Positions 22,801 to 35,439 of a DNA stretch of 64,000 bases are shown piece by piece. The notes beneath the pieces were generated by a model. That model was not told the DNA's origin, searched no databases, and saw only the letters and a list, made by a program, of their open reading frames with translations. The stretch lies in the NCBI RefSeq assembly GCF_022201045.2, contig NC_068564.1:29913001-29977000 (forward strand). Reading direction: 5' to 3'. The stretch is from Citrus sinensis. Its lineage: Eukaryota > Streptophyta > Magnoliopsida > Sapindales > Rutaceae. Both the position numbers and the translations under genes were made by a program. Numbering within the stretch: position 1 is the first letter of the stretch; each line of letters opens with the position of its first letter.

Positions 22801-25800
22801 CTCTTATGTGGAATTTACATCAACCATCAGGCCTTTCATACTCTAATGCTAGTTCAGTCTAGTTATCTTTAAAAATATTAATTACACAAATCAAAGTCAG
22901 ACCAATCAGATGGGAAGAAATTATATCCGTAACCTAGCAGAAACCCTTGTGACTCATACCACTCTGGATTTTTGCCCAGATCCATTTATGTAGTGTTCAA
23001 AATCAATAAATTACTACTCCCACCAGTCATAATTCAAATCTACACAAGTGCTTTCACATAATGGAAGGAGGACAAAACTAATATATACGGAATCTATATG
23101 ATACCACTCTATGTAGATATTAAAGTTTAAAATACTTCCAAGTCTGAAGCACCATTAGAACTTAAATTACCTTATTATGAGCCGCTGAGCCACCGTACTG
23201 ATGTGCTAGTGTGTCACCCATTCTCTCATAGAACCCCATCAAATCATCAGCCAATGGAGCATCCAGGTCAATCTTCGGGTTATCTATAACTCCTAGAGCA
23301 TGAAGTTGGCGTCCAAGAGCAGCCAACCCATAAGCATACTGTGCAACATTTGTACGGTCCAGGCAGTCTATGCAATTGGTCCTCAGCACACCCTTTTGTA
23401 ACATGGGAAGCCTGATAGGATGATTTCCATTAGCAACATTGTTATCTCCACTAAGATTCCTCTCTAACTTGTCAGCATCCTCAATATCATTGGAACAATG
23501 ATTCTGCGGAGACAAGTTGCCGTTGTTGACATTCCTGCATCAGATCAATGCAAAACTCACCATTATTGAACCATAATAAAATTCAAAACAAGAATAATAA
23601 AGAATGAGCAAGACGGCTGAACTCATTGTCCTGATAATTACATTATTGAGCAATGAGACTGACAATTTCAAAACAGATTCACCACATATGGCTTCTCACT
23701 TTTTTAGTGAAAATAACTCGCACATACATATTGACTTCGGAAAGGAAATATTGAAAAATTACATAACATTTTCATTTTTAAACGGATCTATAACTGACCA
23801 TAAAACAGCATTTCAACAGAACGGCAACAAATGTGCCATTACATGCAACCCGAAATTTTAGATCATAGCTTTAATGCTTCATTTAACGGAACAAGCGCCA
23901 CCCATCAAATTAACTTCCAAACAGGAGAGGATTGCTAATGCAATTCTTCCGTGGAAACAATTTTTCTTTTTAAAGAGAACAATGACTAAAACTTCATATG
24001 AATTTGCATCTTACTCAGAAGAAGTCGAGTTTATCAATTCCTCTGGCCTCAAACTTGGAGTTACTCGACAATAAAAGAAACCGGTTAAGGTCAATGCATA
24101 TGTAGCCACCTTCCCCAAAAGTAGTAACACATTTGTTGCTTTGCTGGGAGGAGAAAAAAGAAGCCAATTTTTGCGATCAGAACAAAAAATGTCAAAAGGG
24201 CATCCCTAAACAAAAAAGAAAGGGCAGATATTAAGCTTATAAGACATATACCTTCGAGAGTGTTTGTGTAGATCCCAATGAAGGAACCTCAGGCGGTTTT
24301 CCTCTGATAAGTCTTTGTTAATAAAATCAATTGCATTGGCAAACTCCTGACGAAGAATTGATTCCCGAGGCTTCTTCTCTTGTGTCTGTCAATTGTAGAA
24401 AAACCATAATGAGCAAAATAAGACTAAATAAAATGATTCAAAATCTGATTAGTACATGCATATGAATTATAAGATTAACCGCTTCCACTCTTGTCACTGA
24501 AATTATCTGCAGATCTTTTACTACTTCACAATATGCTTTTACGAAATTTTGTTGTTTAAAAATTGCAATAATGTGGACACCAAATTCGATTGTAACCGAG
24601 ATGTAATGAAAATGGTGATGCAAAACATGAACTGGGAAACCTTGAAAGATGTATAAGCAATTACCTTAATTAAATTCAAGATGATTATAGGGTTTCCATA
24701 TCTCTTGGCAAGATTTTCAAAATGAAGTCTGGTGGCTTCATAATTTTGATCCTTCTTTGACACTGCGAGAGACTATAGAGTTAGAATCAAGAAAAGTATA
24801 GAGCATTAACTCAAAAGCTAAAACAACAGCAAGCACATACATATAATATCTGGTTTAATATTCAAACGAGAGGTTTCCTGTGACCAAAAAAGTGGGATTG
24901 AACCACGGTTTTGGACAACCGAACTTATTTGCATTGGAAAACCTTCAGGAACTTCTTCAAATACAATCTGCTCTGTCTCAACATCATTTGCGACTCTGCC
25001 CTTCTCATTTACACCTCGTTTCAAGTACCTAAAAACAATAAGGACAAAAAAAAATACAAGTTAACTCATACAGGCATTGTGGTTTCAATAACAATTTGCT
25101 TAACCAAACCCAATTCCATCTCACAGAATGACAATCATAGTAAACATCAAGCACCAGGCTATCACTGATGCACCAAATTTTCCAAGAGAAAAAGCATAAT
25201 AGGCTACACCAGTTGGCATCAACCTTCGAAAAGTAATAAACCAAATTCACATTTCTCTAAACAATATAGTCCTAGATATATCTTCAAAGTTCAATCCATC
25301 ATCTACAAACAGAAATGTGATACAAATTTCCAGAACTATGTATGCATTCCCAACCTAGGCACACATACCTGGTACCAGCATAATGTCGTGAACGTCTGGC
25401 AATGAGGGTAAGTTTGAAATCTCGTCCAGATACAGAAAGTGTGGCCTGCATTCACATTGCATGAAGCCATGAGTGAAACATCAATCAATACCAATCTTAA
25501 AAGTGTCACACTTCCTTTGAATAGATGTGAATGCGAAAAAAAAAATTAAAAATCAAATAAAGAAAATCTGGTACATTCAACAGAATTCATAGATGATCAA
25601 CAACTTCAGTTGAACTAATTGCAGGTCAAAACAATATCTTCCAGAGTATACCAGTAAATTAAAAGTCAAAATATATGCCAACAAAACAGCATCATAAGAG
25701 AGGCTAGAAAGAGAAGATAATTGAAATTCTTCTTGTTAAGTTAAAATGATCTCGAGGATATAGATAGTTTACATTCAATAAAACATAATTTCAAAAAATC

Positions 25801-27724
25801 AAAAAAATTAAATATGCAAGTGGATTACAAAGATCCTTCAAAAAATCAAAACAATTAAACATGCAAGTGGATTAAGAAGATCCCAACACAACTGACAACA
25901 GAGGCAATCTTCAAACATTCACATAGCTGATTAGAAAGTTCTCCACTGGACGTACTAAATCCGTCACTTCAGATAGTTTACATAACTAATTATCAAATGA
26001 TCAAATTATCTAAAAAACACCGACCACTGACCTGCTTGAAGAAGCCATAGACCAATGCAACTGTCCACAGAGTATTCTGGAGGTGGTTCCTGATTCCCCG
26101 GGTCAAAAACTCATTCCACACAAACATGGTTTCATAGACGACCTGGCCTGTTTGATTATCATAAAAGTTCTTCTGAAGACTACGCATAATATGGTACGAG
26201 TAGCTGAAAAAGAAGTCCTTCGTAAGATCCACCGTGCATAGAAGCTTCTTGTATCTACGCCATCAATAAAACACAGAATATCAAATCAACCATTAGCCCT
26301 CACAAACACAGGCCAAGGTGGTTCATCAGCAGAATCAGGAAAAGACGAAAAGAAAAGAAAACATGTGACTGAAGTAACTGTGAAAAAATAATTAATTCTT
26401 CCCAATAACACAGTAGTAAGAGATATTCCATCCAAAAATAAATATTTACAAAGCCAAAAAGCTTCCTTCCAAACTCCAAATACAACTTCGCTGGCACTAC
26501 TTTAAACTCAAGCACATCAAATATAATGCCATAACCCATTTGAAGGTTGCCAATACAAACTTCATTCAACTCTATAAACTTTAACCATACAGAAGAATAG
26601 GAAAGACTTCAAAGATAAATTTTAACTGCAAATAATATTCTTGTATACATGAAAATTATTGTGTCTGAATTTATATCTGTAAAGTTCAGAAAGCAATGTA
26701 ACAATAAAGATAACATGTTCAAAGTTCAATTACTAGTTTGCAAAAGGTTAAAGAGGGAAACAGACCTCTTGAAAACTAAAATTTCTACAGAATATGAAAA
26801 GCAAAAGAAAACATTGGACATCTTTCATATCCTGAAGAACGTCTGTGGTTTCTTTCAGGAGTACCATTGAAAATATACATATACATGCAGAAGAGGCAAA
26901 AGACCTGTTTTCATTCATAGAATTAGTAATACTGGACTGGACACTCGAATTTGGAAGTGGAATCATTTCACACTTGGAGACTGCGTATACATTGTGGCCA
27001 CAAATTGCACCAATCCGCCTTCTTTTTGTAATAATCAACATGTAGTAAGGCCCCAAAAACTTAATAAACCCTGTAAAACACACACAAACCACAATTAGCA
27101 TTCCGTTAATATGAACAATTAATTGAAGGACAACAAAGAACATCAACAAATCAACTCACCAACAATTCCGTAACAAGTGGTAACGAATTTCAGTCCACCA
27201 GTAGCTAAGTTCCCTTCGTGTATCCGCCTCAACAACTCAGAACATTCACGTTCAGTGTATGTTGTAGAATCTTCACGAATATTTAACTCCAAAGGATCTA
27301 GCCGGTCAATCTTTAGCACTCTCCAATATGTTCTGCTCTTATCTCTTCCAATCATGTAAAACATCTGTAACATAACAATCATATAAATCCTCACACTCGT
27401 CGGCATTAAATTGATCTACGTAAAAGCATCTTCAGGACAATACACAATTTTAGAAAGTTTTAAACAAGTGTCAAACATACAAGCATCTTCAAGACAATAC
27501 ACAATATTGGAAAGTTTTAAACAAGTGTCAATCTGTCTTATTGGGACTTCAGAATCTATAGCATAATTCAATTTTGAACAAATTACAGCATCACAAGAGA
27601 CAAAATTGAAGAGATCAAAGGAATAAACGGCGAAGGAATATACCGATCGGGTCTCGTAGAGTCTGAATTTTTGCATACAAGGCGACTCAGAGTCCGACGA
27701 GTTTCCATTTTCTGAAGACGCCAT
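18774..27724 (-). CDS. SAC-domain phosphoinositide phosphatase (SAC1-5/FIG4-like)
   Basis: Predicted polyphosphoinositide phosphatase of the plant SAC1-SAC5 group, whose members act on PtdIns(3,5)P2 and shape vacuole and endomembrane traffic. Fifteen exons on the minus strand, from the ATG: 27644-27724, 27160-27364, 26905-27070, 26032-26254, 25369-25445, 24841-25028, 24665-24762, 24252-24385, 23171-23534, 22339-22460, 21945-22058, 21162-21353, 20363-20533, 19648-19756, 18774-18899. Total 2370 nt and 789 aa. The SAC domain fills roughly residues 60-500 ([37 protein letters not shown]), with the catalytic CX5R(T) motif [12 protein letters not shown] near residue 445. The C-terminal third (LFLGHFQP onward) is Ser-rich and typical of the plant group. 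No signal peptide or membrane span was seen. Introns hold several tandem repeats and a 31-nt homopolymer next to a splice site. Confidence 0.95.
19781..19811. repeat. 31-nt G homopolymer next to a splice acceptor
   Basis: Uninterrupted G run on the plus strand, so a C run in the transcript of the SAC gene. It starts 24 nt upstream of the exon at 19648-19756. An A run separates it from TCTGCAG, so it may act as a polypyrimidine tract. The length is probably unreliable in any assembly. Confidence 0.9.
20756..21005. repeat. 50-bp minisatellite, five perfect copies
   Basis: The unit beginning ACGTATCTCTCTCACTATGA starts at 20756, 20806, 20856, 20906 and 20956. All five copies appear identical. 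It lies in an intron of the SAC phosphatase gene. No spacer sequences occur, so it is a plain minisatellite. Confidence 0.95.
25791..25884. repeat. 47-bp tandem duplication in a SAC intron
   Basis: TCAAAAAATCAAA... starts at 25791 and again at 25838. The copies share ATGCAAGTGGATTA and AAGATCC and differ at a few bases. Confidence 0.75.
27424..27537. repeat. 57-bp tandem duplication in SAC intron 1
   Basis: AAGCATCTTCA(G/A)GACAATAC starts at 27424 and again at 27481. The copies are nearly identical through AAGTTTTAAACAAGTGTCAA. Confidence 0.8.
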
Positions 27725-29536
27725 GACTTTAACGCGCCCCTCAATTTTTTCTAATAAAAAAAATTTCTCAGCTCAGAATCAGATCTCCCCCGAGCCACCG
27801 GCTCAGGGAACTTATCACAAGAGCATGCACCAATTTGCTCGGTTTCTTTATTTTAAATTCACCTCAAATGATCACAGCCTTTACATATAATCGAGCTGGG
27901 CTGCTTCAAATACAACATCTCAAATTTAAAAATAAAATTAATAACAAAGCAAAGCTTACACAAAAACTCAAATGAAATTTATTTATACACAGAGCTTATA
28001 TCTTCATTCCCGCTGCTTCCTCACTTCCATCCACGACCAAACAAACAAACAAAAACGAAAATCACACACACAGACACAGCAAATCTCTCTCACTAAACTC
28101 TCGTTAATTAATGATCTTCAATCTAAGAAATATGCAACTAATAATAGTTTATATAAACAAAGCGAAGGTGCTGAAAATGGAATCTTTCAATCTAAATAGA
28201 AAGAAAGATCAAGCTTAGAAAGTCATTATAGGAGGTTCCAGAACAAAGAAAATGTTTTCGAAAAACAAAAAGAGAAAAATAGAGCTTGTGAGGAGGTGCT
28301 ATTGCTAGGAGCTAAAGCTATAATTGATGGTTTTGTAATGTGTTTTTTTTTTTTTTTTTTTTCCTTCCAATCCAAGCTGTTGTTTTTGTTTTTGTTTTTG
28401 TTGAGGGAAAGGGGAAGCAAAGCGAAGCTCAGATCCAAAAACGACTACAACAAATGAAAACCACAACTTCGCTGACCGCTACATCCACATATTTTATCAT
28501 TATTTTTTATATTTTCATAATTCATTAAACTATTAACTTATGTTTTACATATGTACAAGTCATTGTTGTATTTATAAAAAAAAAAAATAACAATAATAAT
28601 TAATTTACTAATAATTAATTTTCTTTTTTTTTTTGGGGGAAATCATTATGGTATTATATAATTGTTGATTTTTCTTTGCTGACCTGGTTAATAATGATTT
28701 CACTTGACAGAACCATAAGGTAACGTAATACTCCAAACAACATTACAATTAATAATTTATGAGTTTACTTGTTCTAAATAATTCTTCAGTTCAAGGTTTT
28801 GAATAATTCCTTTCACTTTGCTTCAGGATAACATACTAGAATAATGTGGTGCATGTGTTATTTATTGAGCATTGACCTGTAATTTTGATATAGCCTTGTT
28901 TTTTTTTAATTATATGAGATAATTGTTAGATTATAATTCATATTACATGATATTATTATTAATATTACATTAAACTGCCCTTAATATTTACAATTAAATA
29001 ATTACTGAGATTATGTTACATTAAAAGGAAAAGATTAGCCTCACAATTATGAGGGCAAAGCTTTGGGCGAGTGGTTGGATATAGTTTTTTATTTTAAAAA
29101 ATTAATTGGACTTAAATAATAACAATAATAAGTTTTTTTTTTTAATAAGAAAAGCTCTAAATTGTGGGGTGGGGTTGCAGTTAGATTTGTCTTGTAATCT
29201 GTTAAATTGCTTTGGATCACAATCAAGCACCGTCTCTCTGTCTCAACAACTCATGAATAAAATTAATTTGGTTTGATCATCAGTCTCATACATTGTGGTT
29301 AATATCATTTAACTCCTTTCATTATATTTTCTGTCAAATTACAAAAAATACCACTATTTTATCCGATCACTCCAAATTCTTATCTAAATATTTAGGAACA
29401 GACACAAAAATATTCGAAGAAAATAGGTATCCTTTATTAAAATGTAACCATTAAGGATTTTTGTTAGCAATTTGTGTTGCTCATAAAAATGAATAATTAT
29501 TAAAAGAATAAAAATTATTTCAAGTAACGACACCTT
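27725..29536. other. SAC gene 5' flank and spacer, no other gene seen
   Basis: Presumed promoter and leader of the minus-strand SAC gene near 27725-28450, including a T run at about 28346-28362. Beyond that the DNA is AT-rich with no gene. A 70-codon minus-strand frame at 28226-28438 is Lys/Asn/Ser-rich low-complexity sequence and not convincing. Confidence 0.5.
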
Positions 29537-29553
29537 AAGTTACGTGTCCATCA

Positions 29554-29845
29554 CAAGCATTGTGAGGGCAGCAGTTCTAGCCCCCCACAAAAGCATTGTG
29601 GGGGCTAAATGTTCTTTATATTTAAAAATTATTTTCCCTTGCGAAATGTAAGTGGAGTATAGACATCCTTCTCCTGTGAGGAGTTATTTGTCTGGGCATG
29701 TACTTCATAGAATTCATTGTAATAATGTAAGTCCCAATCATGTATATCTGATTGTAAATATCAGTGTAATATCTCTGCCACAATAAGCAGTTGTTGTAAA
29801 TATCTGTGTAATGCAGTAATCTAATGATTAATTAGTATTCAAAAA
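29554..29845 (+). mobile_element. retroposed insertion with poly(A) and 17-bp target duplication
   Basis: 292 bp flanked by a perfect 17-bp direct repeat AAGTTACGTGTCCATCA (29537-29553 and 29846-29862). Its right end is an A run. The left end carries an imperfect self-complementary stretch (AGCCCCCCACA...TGTGGGGGCT, 29579-29607). No A or B box and no coding frame is evident, so this could be a truncated LINE 3' end, a non-tRNA SINE or a retrocopied transcript tail. The duplication and tail identify the mechanism, not the source. Confidence 0.8.
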
Positions 29846-29862
29846 AAGTTACGTGTCCATCA

Positions 29863-32800
29863 AAAGCCGTACGGTGATAGTATAGCCTAAAAAGTTTGCA
29901 TCATTATTAGGGTAAATTTTACACCAAAAAATTATTTACGAGAAAATACAAAAAAAAAAAAAGAAAACGATAAAATTCTTGTAAGCCTGGTATCTTATTG
30001 AGGTACTTTCGGTTGGTAATTTGTTTTAAATCGTTTGCTTATAAAAACAAAAAAAATAATTAAGGACATGTTAATTTAATATTATCTACAAAAGCATTAT
30101 AATTATAGCATAACCAGCAGAAAGTCTATCGATTATCGCAAATTTTACCCCAATTATCTTAGCGAGAAAACATCACTTTAGAGAATTGAAGCTTTTTTCC
30201 TTTCTTTCTTTTGATGCCATTTGTAATTTTTTTTTAAAATCTTTTTTTCTGTTTTTAATGGCGTAAGCTTGTTGCTCGATGGTTATAATTAAATTGATAA
30301 TAGGTGTAACTACCAGTAGTTTATGATTCAAGCAGGCAACTCATTGGGCAAGGGATATGAGAAGATCCATAAAATTTGATTTGATTTGATTATTACTAGA
30401 CTTGTTTGAATAATGTAATAGATTGAAGATGGGTAGTGCAGTCATTAAAAACAAAAGCAGGCAGAGAAAGAGGACAGTTGCACCGGGGATTACCAATTTA
30501 ATACATGGCAGTGACAGATGCATCTGCCCACAAATTCATATTTGCCAATTCACATTCGTCACTTTCCCACTCTCCTATACTTACTGTGATTGTGAGAATT
30601 TTTTTTTTTTACATTTTTTTTAAAAGTAATATAAGGTTTATCGTATAGAATTATTCAACTAGAGGTTTTTACTATTTTTAGTACGATCCTTCGATAAAGT
30701 TCATTCATATTAAGCAATCAATAGTGTGATAAATTGCTCCAAAACATTTTAATCAATTTGTAAATCCATCATTTTCTTCAATTATGGAAAGAGTTTTAAA
30801 TTTCAATATTAAAAACTAATTGACGTTATATTTATCACATCTACAATCGCTTTCTTTCTATTATCGCCTCAAATGAATGCAGATACGAACAAATGAAAGT
30901 GGTCAATAAGTAGATAATTTAAAATCATGTGTACAAATTTTATTGATCGATTGAGTCTAATTTAATCATATAGTACTAGACAATTTTCCTTCGAGCGAGA
31001 GTTTAATTAAGTATGTAACACTTATTTTTCACGATAATTTACTTTATTGATATGGATGTTCAGTTGTGACACGTATCAACAATCTTGTAATATAAAATCA
31101 AAAGGAAAAAAATAAAATATTATAACAAAATTATTGTAATAAAAAGATATTAGTGTTTAGTTCTGACTTTTATTTCATATGTGCGGTGTAGAGTTGATAT
31201 TGTTTAGTTATAAAATCGTATTAAATTTTAGTCGAACAACGTTGGTTTAACTTTGAGTTCACATTTTAAAACACGTGAACACATTTTTTCTTACTTTATG
31301 ATGCTATTATAATATGGAAATTACCTTGACCTTATTTTTTAGTTAAATTATACGATATTTACATTCAAAACTATATTGAAAATCTTCTTGATGAATTAGA
31401 AGATCTTAGATATATTTCCAAATCAAGAACAAATTAGAAGCAATTTCAAATATTTTTTAAAATATTAATCCTCACAATACACAACGGCTCAAACCCCCTA
31501 CTCATGTGAATTAAAGAGGACATAATTTACCACTAAGTCATCAAATTGTGAATCACGCTTTTGTTTACAATTAACTGCATGTTAGGTACCAAATTATTGT
31601 ATCTGCCTTGCTTAAATTATTAGAGAGAGGGTGGGGGCGGGGATGGGCCAGAGCTGAAAACAAGTGTGACCTGTCGCTTCAGGGAGTTTAAGTATGTGCC
31701 ATCGAGATTACCAGAAGCCGTGGCATGTACATTTTGTTCCGTTATTAAAATATACATATATTAATTAATTTAATTAAGTGTATCGCAAGTTTGGTTCTTT
31801 TACCTTTACGAAAATTTCATCATCCGGCACGTGGGAATTATTGGGTCAACGAATTGACCACATGATGTTCCTCGCTGATTCATGGAAATTCCCCCGCTTT
31901 TAAGAAATATGACGAAGACGTTCTCATAACAATCATCATAATATTTTGTATTCATGGTATTAAACATTTTAAAATAAGTTATTAGTCATATAATGTTAGG
32001 TAAGGTTATTCGAAGTTTTTAATTTAAAATTTTGATATAAATCTCCAACTATTGATTTTAAATAATTTAATAGTAGATTTTGAAAGTTAAATAATATTTA
32101 ATAATGGTTATTCAATAATAATAATTTATTTAATATTAAATCGCTTGAAATCAATGACTCGAAATTTAAGTAAAAAGATTTATGTTTAAAATAGTCCCAT
32201 CCTATAATATTATATCATAATTACAATAAATAGTTAAATAAATTTGTACAATAAATTTATTTTAGACTTTTTAAATTATCTCTATAGACGCATATCTTTA
32301 ATAAAAGGAATACCCCCCCACCCCTTTTCCCCCCCCCCCCCCCCCAAAAAAAAAAAAATTCAAGTTTTTATTATAACCTTGAGATTTTCATTGTTAACTT
32401 CTAACTTTTCTCATAATGTACAAAATATATCATAAGCATTAAATAACAAAAAAAAAAATCGAGTATAGTAAGCAACTTGAGGTTTTTAACCGATAGTAGT
32501 GATCAATAGACCACGCAACAATTGTGTACCACAACTTTTCTTTTTTCTTTGGCTTAGTAGTGTAACGGGTAAAAGACAAAATCCAAAAAAGGAAAAGGGA
32601 CTTTTGAAGTTATAGAACACGAGTTGCATATGGGTGCGTATCGAAGAACACTACGTAATAGGACAGCTACTGCCATTGACTGCGGCTTCTGTCCAGCTTA
32701 AGACAGCTATATATAAATTGACTTCACCGAGCATCTTAAAGCGGCAATGGGAACGTTCAGTAATTGGAATGAAATTGAATGACTACGTATACGTTAAATT

Positions 32801-32997
32801 CTTTGACCTCTTGGACCAAATTTGATGGTAAGAGAACAAAAATCTTATTGCAAACTTATCTGCCCCTTTTGGTCCAAAGTGAGGCAAAACGGAAAGAGTC
32901 AACTTCAAAGCATACATTCGTGTTAAGAGGCATTGTCGCATACAACGGTTACCGTAACATTTTCCTTTATGCTTCTTAATTATTATTATTATTATTA
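29863..32997. other. long AT-rich spacer, no gene seen
   Basis: No supported coding frame or bounded element. It includes a C run followed by an A run at about 32330-32358 on the plus strand and numerous short AT tracts. The part near 32997 is the presumed 3' end of the GDSL gene. Confidence 0.5.
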
Positions 32998-35439
32998 TTA
33001 CTGGAAATGGTTTCCGTCGGGGCCATCGACTATATCAGCAATTTTGGTTAGTCTACTTTCTCTGTTGAGGAAGAGATCTTCTACGTTGTATGGGCCCACA
33101 GATGAAGGGGGTCCGTTCCATAATGCCTTCGCGAACTGCTCGTGGATTCTTTCAGTTGGGTGAAAAGCATCCCACCAAACATGATCATCAGCTTTTTCAC
33201 ACAACTCGTACTCTGTGATGTTCTTGGTACCGCCGCAGGTGAATATTCCCCTATAAGGTCCGTATCCGCAACAAGCATTCGCTCCATCCTTGAATCCTGA
33301 TCAAACGATGCATCGTTAGATACCACATTGCCAAAGAAATCGAAGTCAAACAAAGCCTGCAATATTTTTTTATTATCTCATGACGTTACAAATTCAATAT
33401 CTGGAATGAGAAAGAGATTGAATTGTCGTTAAGTTAAAAAAATTATCTAAATCTGCATACATCAACTCTTTTGGTGGCACAACTTAATGAGTAAATTATT
33501 GGCTGATTTTACTTTTAAATGAAGAAGACCTTATTCCGTCGATACATGCGAGGACTCTAAATCTAGAAAGAAAATAATAATAATTTACTATCCATTTTCA
33601 ACTTATCTAAAATTGGATTTAATTATTTGAATCCTAATTTAAGTTGGAATCCAATCAAATTCAAAATTGACAAACCAATCAACCAATTTGGATCAAATTG
33701 AGTTTCTACAAAAATCATGGAATCCAAATTTAATATGCCTATCATTTTCTCGGAAAACCAATTAATACACAATTAACCTAACACTCCAGGTGTTAGTCTA
33801 ATATAATAATTACAATAATGGTAACAACAATAATGAAGATGACAATTGACAACGACTATAAGAAGAAGTCAACAATCCATGTGATCCTTATCACAATAAA
33901 ACAATTAATGAACATGAGTTTTCTATAGTCATAGTGAAATATCGATTTCGTTATATATGATAAACCAATTATTCTGAATTTAAAAACAGTAATTATGTTA
34001 AGGGGGGAGGGGGGGGGGGGGGGGGGGGGGGAAACAGCATACGTACCGTACATGGCAGGATGAGTTATTCTATCATCAAGCCAGCTGTAAAAATTGGAGT
34101 TGCAATACTTGAAGCCTTTTAGAATATGTTCAAGGCCCGTGAGGACGGCTGTTAAAGCATTATTATGTGCGAGTGCTAGTGCAGAAGCTGCTTCAAAACA
34201 GCCACCTTCATTGGCTTTGTCAGGGTTCAAAGCTCTAAGTGCTGGCAAGCAACCCAACGGAGATAAGCTGAGAAAAGCAAATTTTCTGCCTCCTTTTTCA
34301 TACAAAACCTGATCGAGAAAATAGCTTAGCAATCAAGCATTTAAGTACAAATTAAGCCATGCAATAACTTAATAACTGTGAGTTTTAGCTTACTTGAATT
34401 GCTTGTGTCAAGTTGCCAATGACCATTCCCACATATGTTTCCGGGTTATAATCTTCTTGCATTTTAGGGTTACCTAAATAGCCACCCATATAATCATTGC
34501 TTCCAATACTAATGAAATAAACTGCTTCTGATATAAGTTCACTTGCTTTTGCTTCTCCCAACTTTTCAACCAAGGACTTTTGCACCACTTCAAAATTCTC
34601 TAATTGTCTTGGAAGGTCAATCACCTGGTAAAAGAATTAAGAATTAAGAAATTAAAGCTCAAAAGGTTTGTGTAGATCATGATTAAGGCTCCGTTTGCTA
34701 ATGTGATTGACAAGCCACAACCGATGTTAAACGAAAGCTCTTATTGTTCAAGTAAAGTGATGCTATTTATATGGAACAATGACTGCAAGATTCTGCTACT
34801 GAACTTTGTAATGTTATGTGCACTTGTGTAGTCGACAGTCGTAGAAAATAATCAGCTCTTTCAAAAATTGCGAGCGAAACACTCTGCCAACACAACAGCC
34901 AAAAAGCTAAAACAGAGGGACCCGATGATTAAGATCATTAGTTGACGGTTTTCTTACCAACCCCTGATGGGTTTCAGGAAGCACACCAGCTCCACCTGAA
35001 GCAAAGTTAACACCATTGCTGCAATCAGCAGCTGGGTCTGAAAATGGTGGAATCAATGGCAACTTTGCATATTCAGCTGTACATATTCATATATACACAA
35101 ATCATGAAGTTAATTAATAAGTTACTAGATAACTTATTCAAATGAAGTATTTGAAAGATCTATATATAAACTTGTACCAATAAAATCAACGATCACGCGG
35201 CCGTCGGAGAATCGTCCTGTTGGTTTGTCAAAGAATCCATTCTGTCCATAGGGCTTGTAATTCGCTTGGTTTTCTGAAGTTGTTTTTATGTAATTATTGT
35301 TTCCTGGATCAACTGTGGAGTCTCCAAAAATGAACAAGGCAGCATTTGATGAGCTTCCTGAAGCACTGAGACTTAGTAACAGTGACAGGATTACACAAAC
35401 AGGGGAGGATTCTGATGAGTGGAAAATTAGCCTTGCCAT
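32998..35439 (-). CDS. secreted GDSL-type esterase/lipase
   Basis: SGNH-family hydrolase acting on ester bonds of lipids or cell-wall polymers; the substrate cannot be told from sequence. Exons from the ATG: 35178-35439, 34958-35076, 34394-34624, 34047-34308, 32998-33296, giving 1173 nt and 390 aa, normal for the family. The N-terminal roughly 30 residues are a signal peptide ([16 protein letters not shown]). Block [16 protein letters not shown] carries the nucleophile Ser, block II is [10 protein letters not shown], block III is GSNDY, and block [10 protein letters not shown] supplies the catalytic Asp and His. I chose the ATG at 35439 because no upstream in-frame ATG occurs before a stop. 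The stop codon is the first of seven consecutive TAA triplets. A 23-nt homopolymer lies near the donor of the fourth exon. Confidence 0.95.
34009..34031. repeat. 23-nt G homopolymer in the last GDSL intron
   Basis: Preceded by GGGGGGA at 34002-34008. On the transcript it is a C run beginning about 16 nt inside the intron, after the donor at 34045-34046. Confidence 0.9.

Noticed and set aside
28226-28438. 70-codon minus-strand frame upstream of the SAC gene
   Set aside because: Lys/Asn/Ser-rich low-complexity sequence across a poly(A) run. It may be a leader region, but nothing supports a protein.
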